Shown piece by piece: positions 23,417 to 24,055 of a stretch of DNA of 24,055 nt. The notes below the pieces were generated by a model. It was not told where the DNA came from and ran no database searches. It saw only the letters and a program-made list of their open reading frames with translations. The DNA comes from CADEFX01 sp050260355 (GTDB lineage: Bacteria; Pseudomonadota; Alphaproteobacteria; Rhizobiales; Hyphomicrobiaceae): NCBI GenBank assembly GCA_050260355.1, contig JBLNBZ010000052.1, positions 1 to 24,055 on the forward strand, given 5' to 3'. Numbering within the stretch: position 1 is the first letter of the stretch; every line of letters begins with the position of its first letter. The translations under genes and the position numbers were made by a program.

Positions 23417-24055
23417 GTGGACGCTTCAGATCCGACCACCGGTCGGCACAGCCCGGCCTCAGCAGTATTTCGTCAGCTCATGGCCAGCGACTGGGCGCCG
23501 CGCTTCGTTGTAATCTTTGGCGCGGCGCTGGCGTTTTCTCTTCTCGCGATGGAGTTCTTTGAGCCGCACCCCTACTACGGTGCAAAGAAGATAGCCGCTG
23601 CGACGGGCTGCGTGGCGCTGATGTTGGCTGGCGCCGCCTGGGAGATCTTATCGGGTCGAAGGACGGTCTCGGAGGGGCTGAAATTCTGGTCGGTGGCCGG
23701 CTACGTTGCGCTTCTGGTCGCCGCATTCCATGCCTACCAAATGGAAACCCGGGCTTTTTATGAGCTCATCGGGCTGCTCACGCTGTTTGGTTTCATCATA
23801 AATCATCATCTTCCGGGCAGATATCGACAGCCCTTCTTCTTGTCCTTGTCCATCGTTGGCATCGCATGCGTATTCGGCGCCTCGAGCGTTGCTGCTGCAG
23901 TCGGACTTGTCATCATCAGCCTGGCGCTTGTCGGGATCTGTCACCTTCCGATCTCGATGTGGGCGCGCATCGCGCTGCTGGCGGCCTGCGCGGCCGGGCT
24001 CGCCCTGGTCCGGATCGGATGGCTCTACGCCGGCTGGGCGGCGGTGATCCTGCCC
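23417..24055 (+). CDS. Polytopic membrane protein, possible MBOAT-family acyltransferase (N-terminal part)
   Basis: A frame opening at GTG 23417, with GGGAGGGAA about eight bases upstream, runs to the window end (213 codons). It encodes a hydrophilic 25-residue N-terminus followed by about seven hydrophobic helices, with a cytosolic-type HHLPGRYRQP loop and the final visible WLYAGWAAVILP. This end recalls the region just before the conserved core of MBOAT O-acyltransferases, but the MBOAT active-site His lies beyond the window, so the call is tentative. It directly follows the carrier gene on the same strand, 46 bases on. In Dlt systems an MBOAT (DltB) accepts an acyl group from the carrier and transfers it to an envelope polymer. 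Confidence 0.5.
   Translation, partial: MDASDPTTGRHSPASAVFRQLMASDWAPRFVVIFGAALAFSLLAMEFFEPHPYYGAKKIAAATGCVALMLAGAAWEILSGRRTVSEGLKFWSVAGYVALLVAAFHAYQMETRAFYELIGLLTLFGFIINHHLPGRYRQPFFLSLSIVGIACVFGASSVAAAVGLVIISLALVGICHLPISMWARIALLAACAAGLALVRIGWLYAGWAAVILP

Noticed and set aside
1..24055. CRISPR arrays, rRNA genes, intact tRNAs, complete insertion sequences
   Set aside because: No regularly spaced repeats, no rRNA sequence and no complete tRNA cloverleaf or full-length transposase were seen on either strand.

Overview
The window looks like a piece of an alphaproteobacterial chromosome, most likely Hyphomicrobiales. The grounds are high GC, an HWE-type histidine kinase, a promoter matching the alphaproteobacterial EcfG stress consensus, and a branched-chain-type (Liv) ABC uptake operon beside CoA-thioester catabolic genes. 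This assignment rests on reading gene content; I could run no search.

Bases 1-5344 form an arsenic resistance island. An ArsR repressor sits between a divergent MFS transporter (cut by the window edge) and a flavoprotein with a cysteine-rich tail. Convergent to the flavoprotein is arsJ, the exporter of 1-arseno-3-phosphoglycerate. Its partner gapdh survives only as a C-terminal half without the catalytic cysteine. A second ArsR then leads the arsenite pump Acr3. No arsC or arsH is seen. Bases 5345-6347 are a scar with an orphan open frame, a tRNA-Met-like sequence lacking its D-arm, a tyrosine-recombinase C-terminal tail and a frameshifted IS5-type transposase piece.

Bases 6348-9497 carry a secreted PRC-barrel protein behind an EcfG-like promoter, a VOC/PhnB-like protein, and a type III polyketide synthase paired with an isoprenylcysteine-methyltransferase-like protein. 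That pair matches known alkylpyrone/alkylresorcinol synthase plus O-methyltransferase pairs.

Bases 9551-18188 look like an uptake and CoA-activation module for an unknown carboxylic acid: a divergent acyl-CoA ligase, a crotonase, an SDR, a cupin, and a complete Liv-type ABC transporter (binding protein, two permeases, two ATPases). The crotonase and SDR both lack canonical catalytic residues. An orphan GAF-PAS-HWE histidine kinase follows.

Bases 20217-24055 hold the most interesting locus: a stand-alone adenylation protein whose specificity residues read D-L-L-Y-L-A-L-V-C (the proline code of PltF/RedM-type enzymes), an acyl-CoA-dehydrogenase-like protein translationally coupled to it, a divergent stand-alone carrier protein, and then a multi-membrane-span protein, possibly an MBOAT acyltransferase, cut by the window end. 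The first three match the trio that makes pyrrole-2-carboxyl-S-carrier protein from L-proline. If the membrane protein is an MBOAT, the layout resembles the Dlt system (ligase, carrier, MBOAT), but with a pyrrole acyl group in place of D-alanine.
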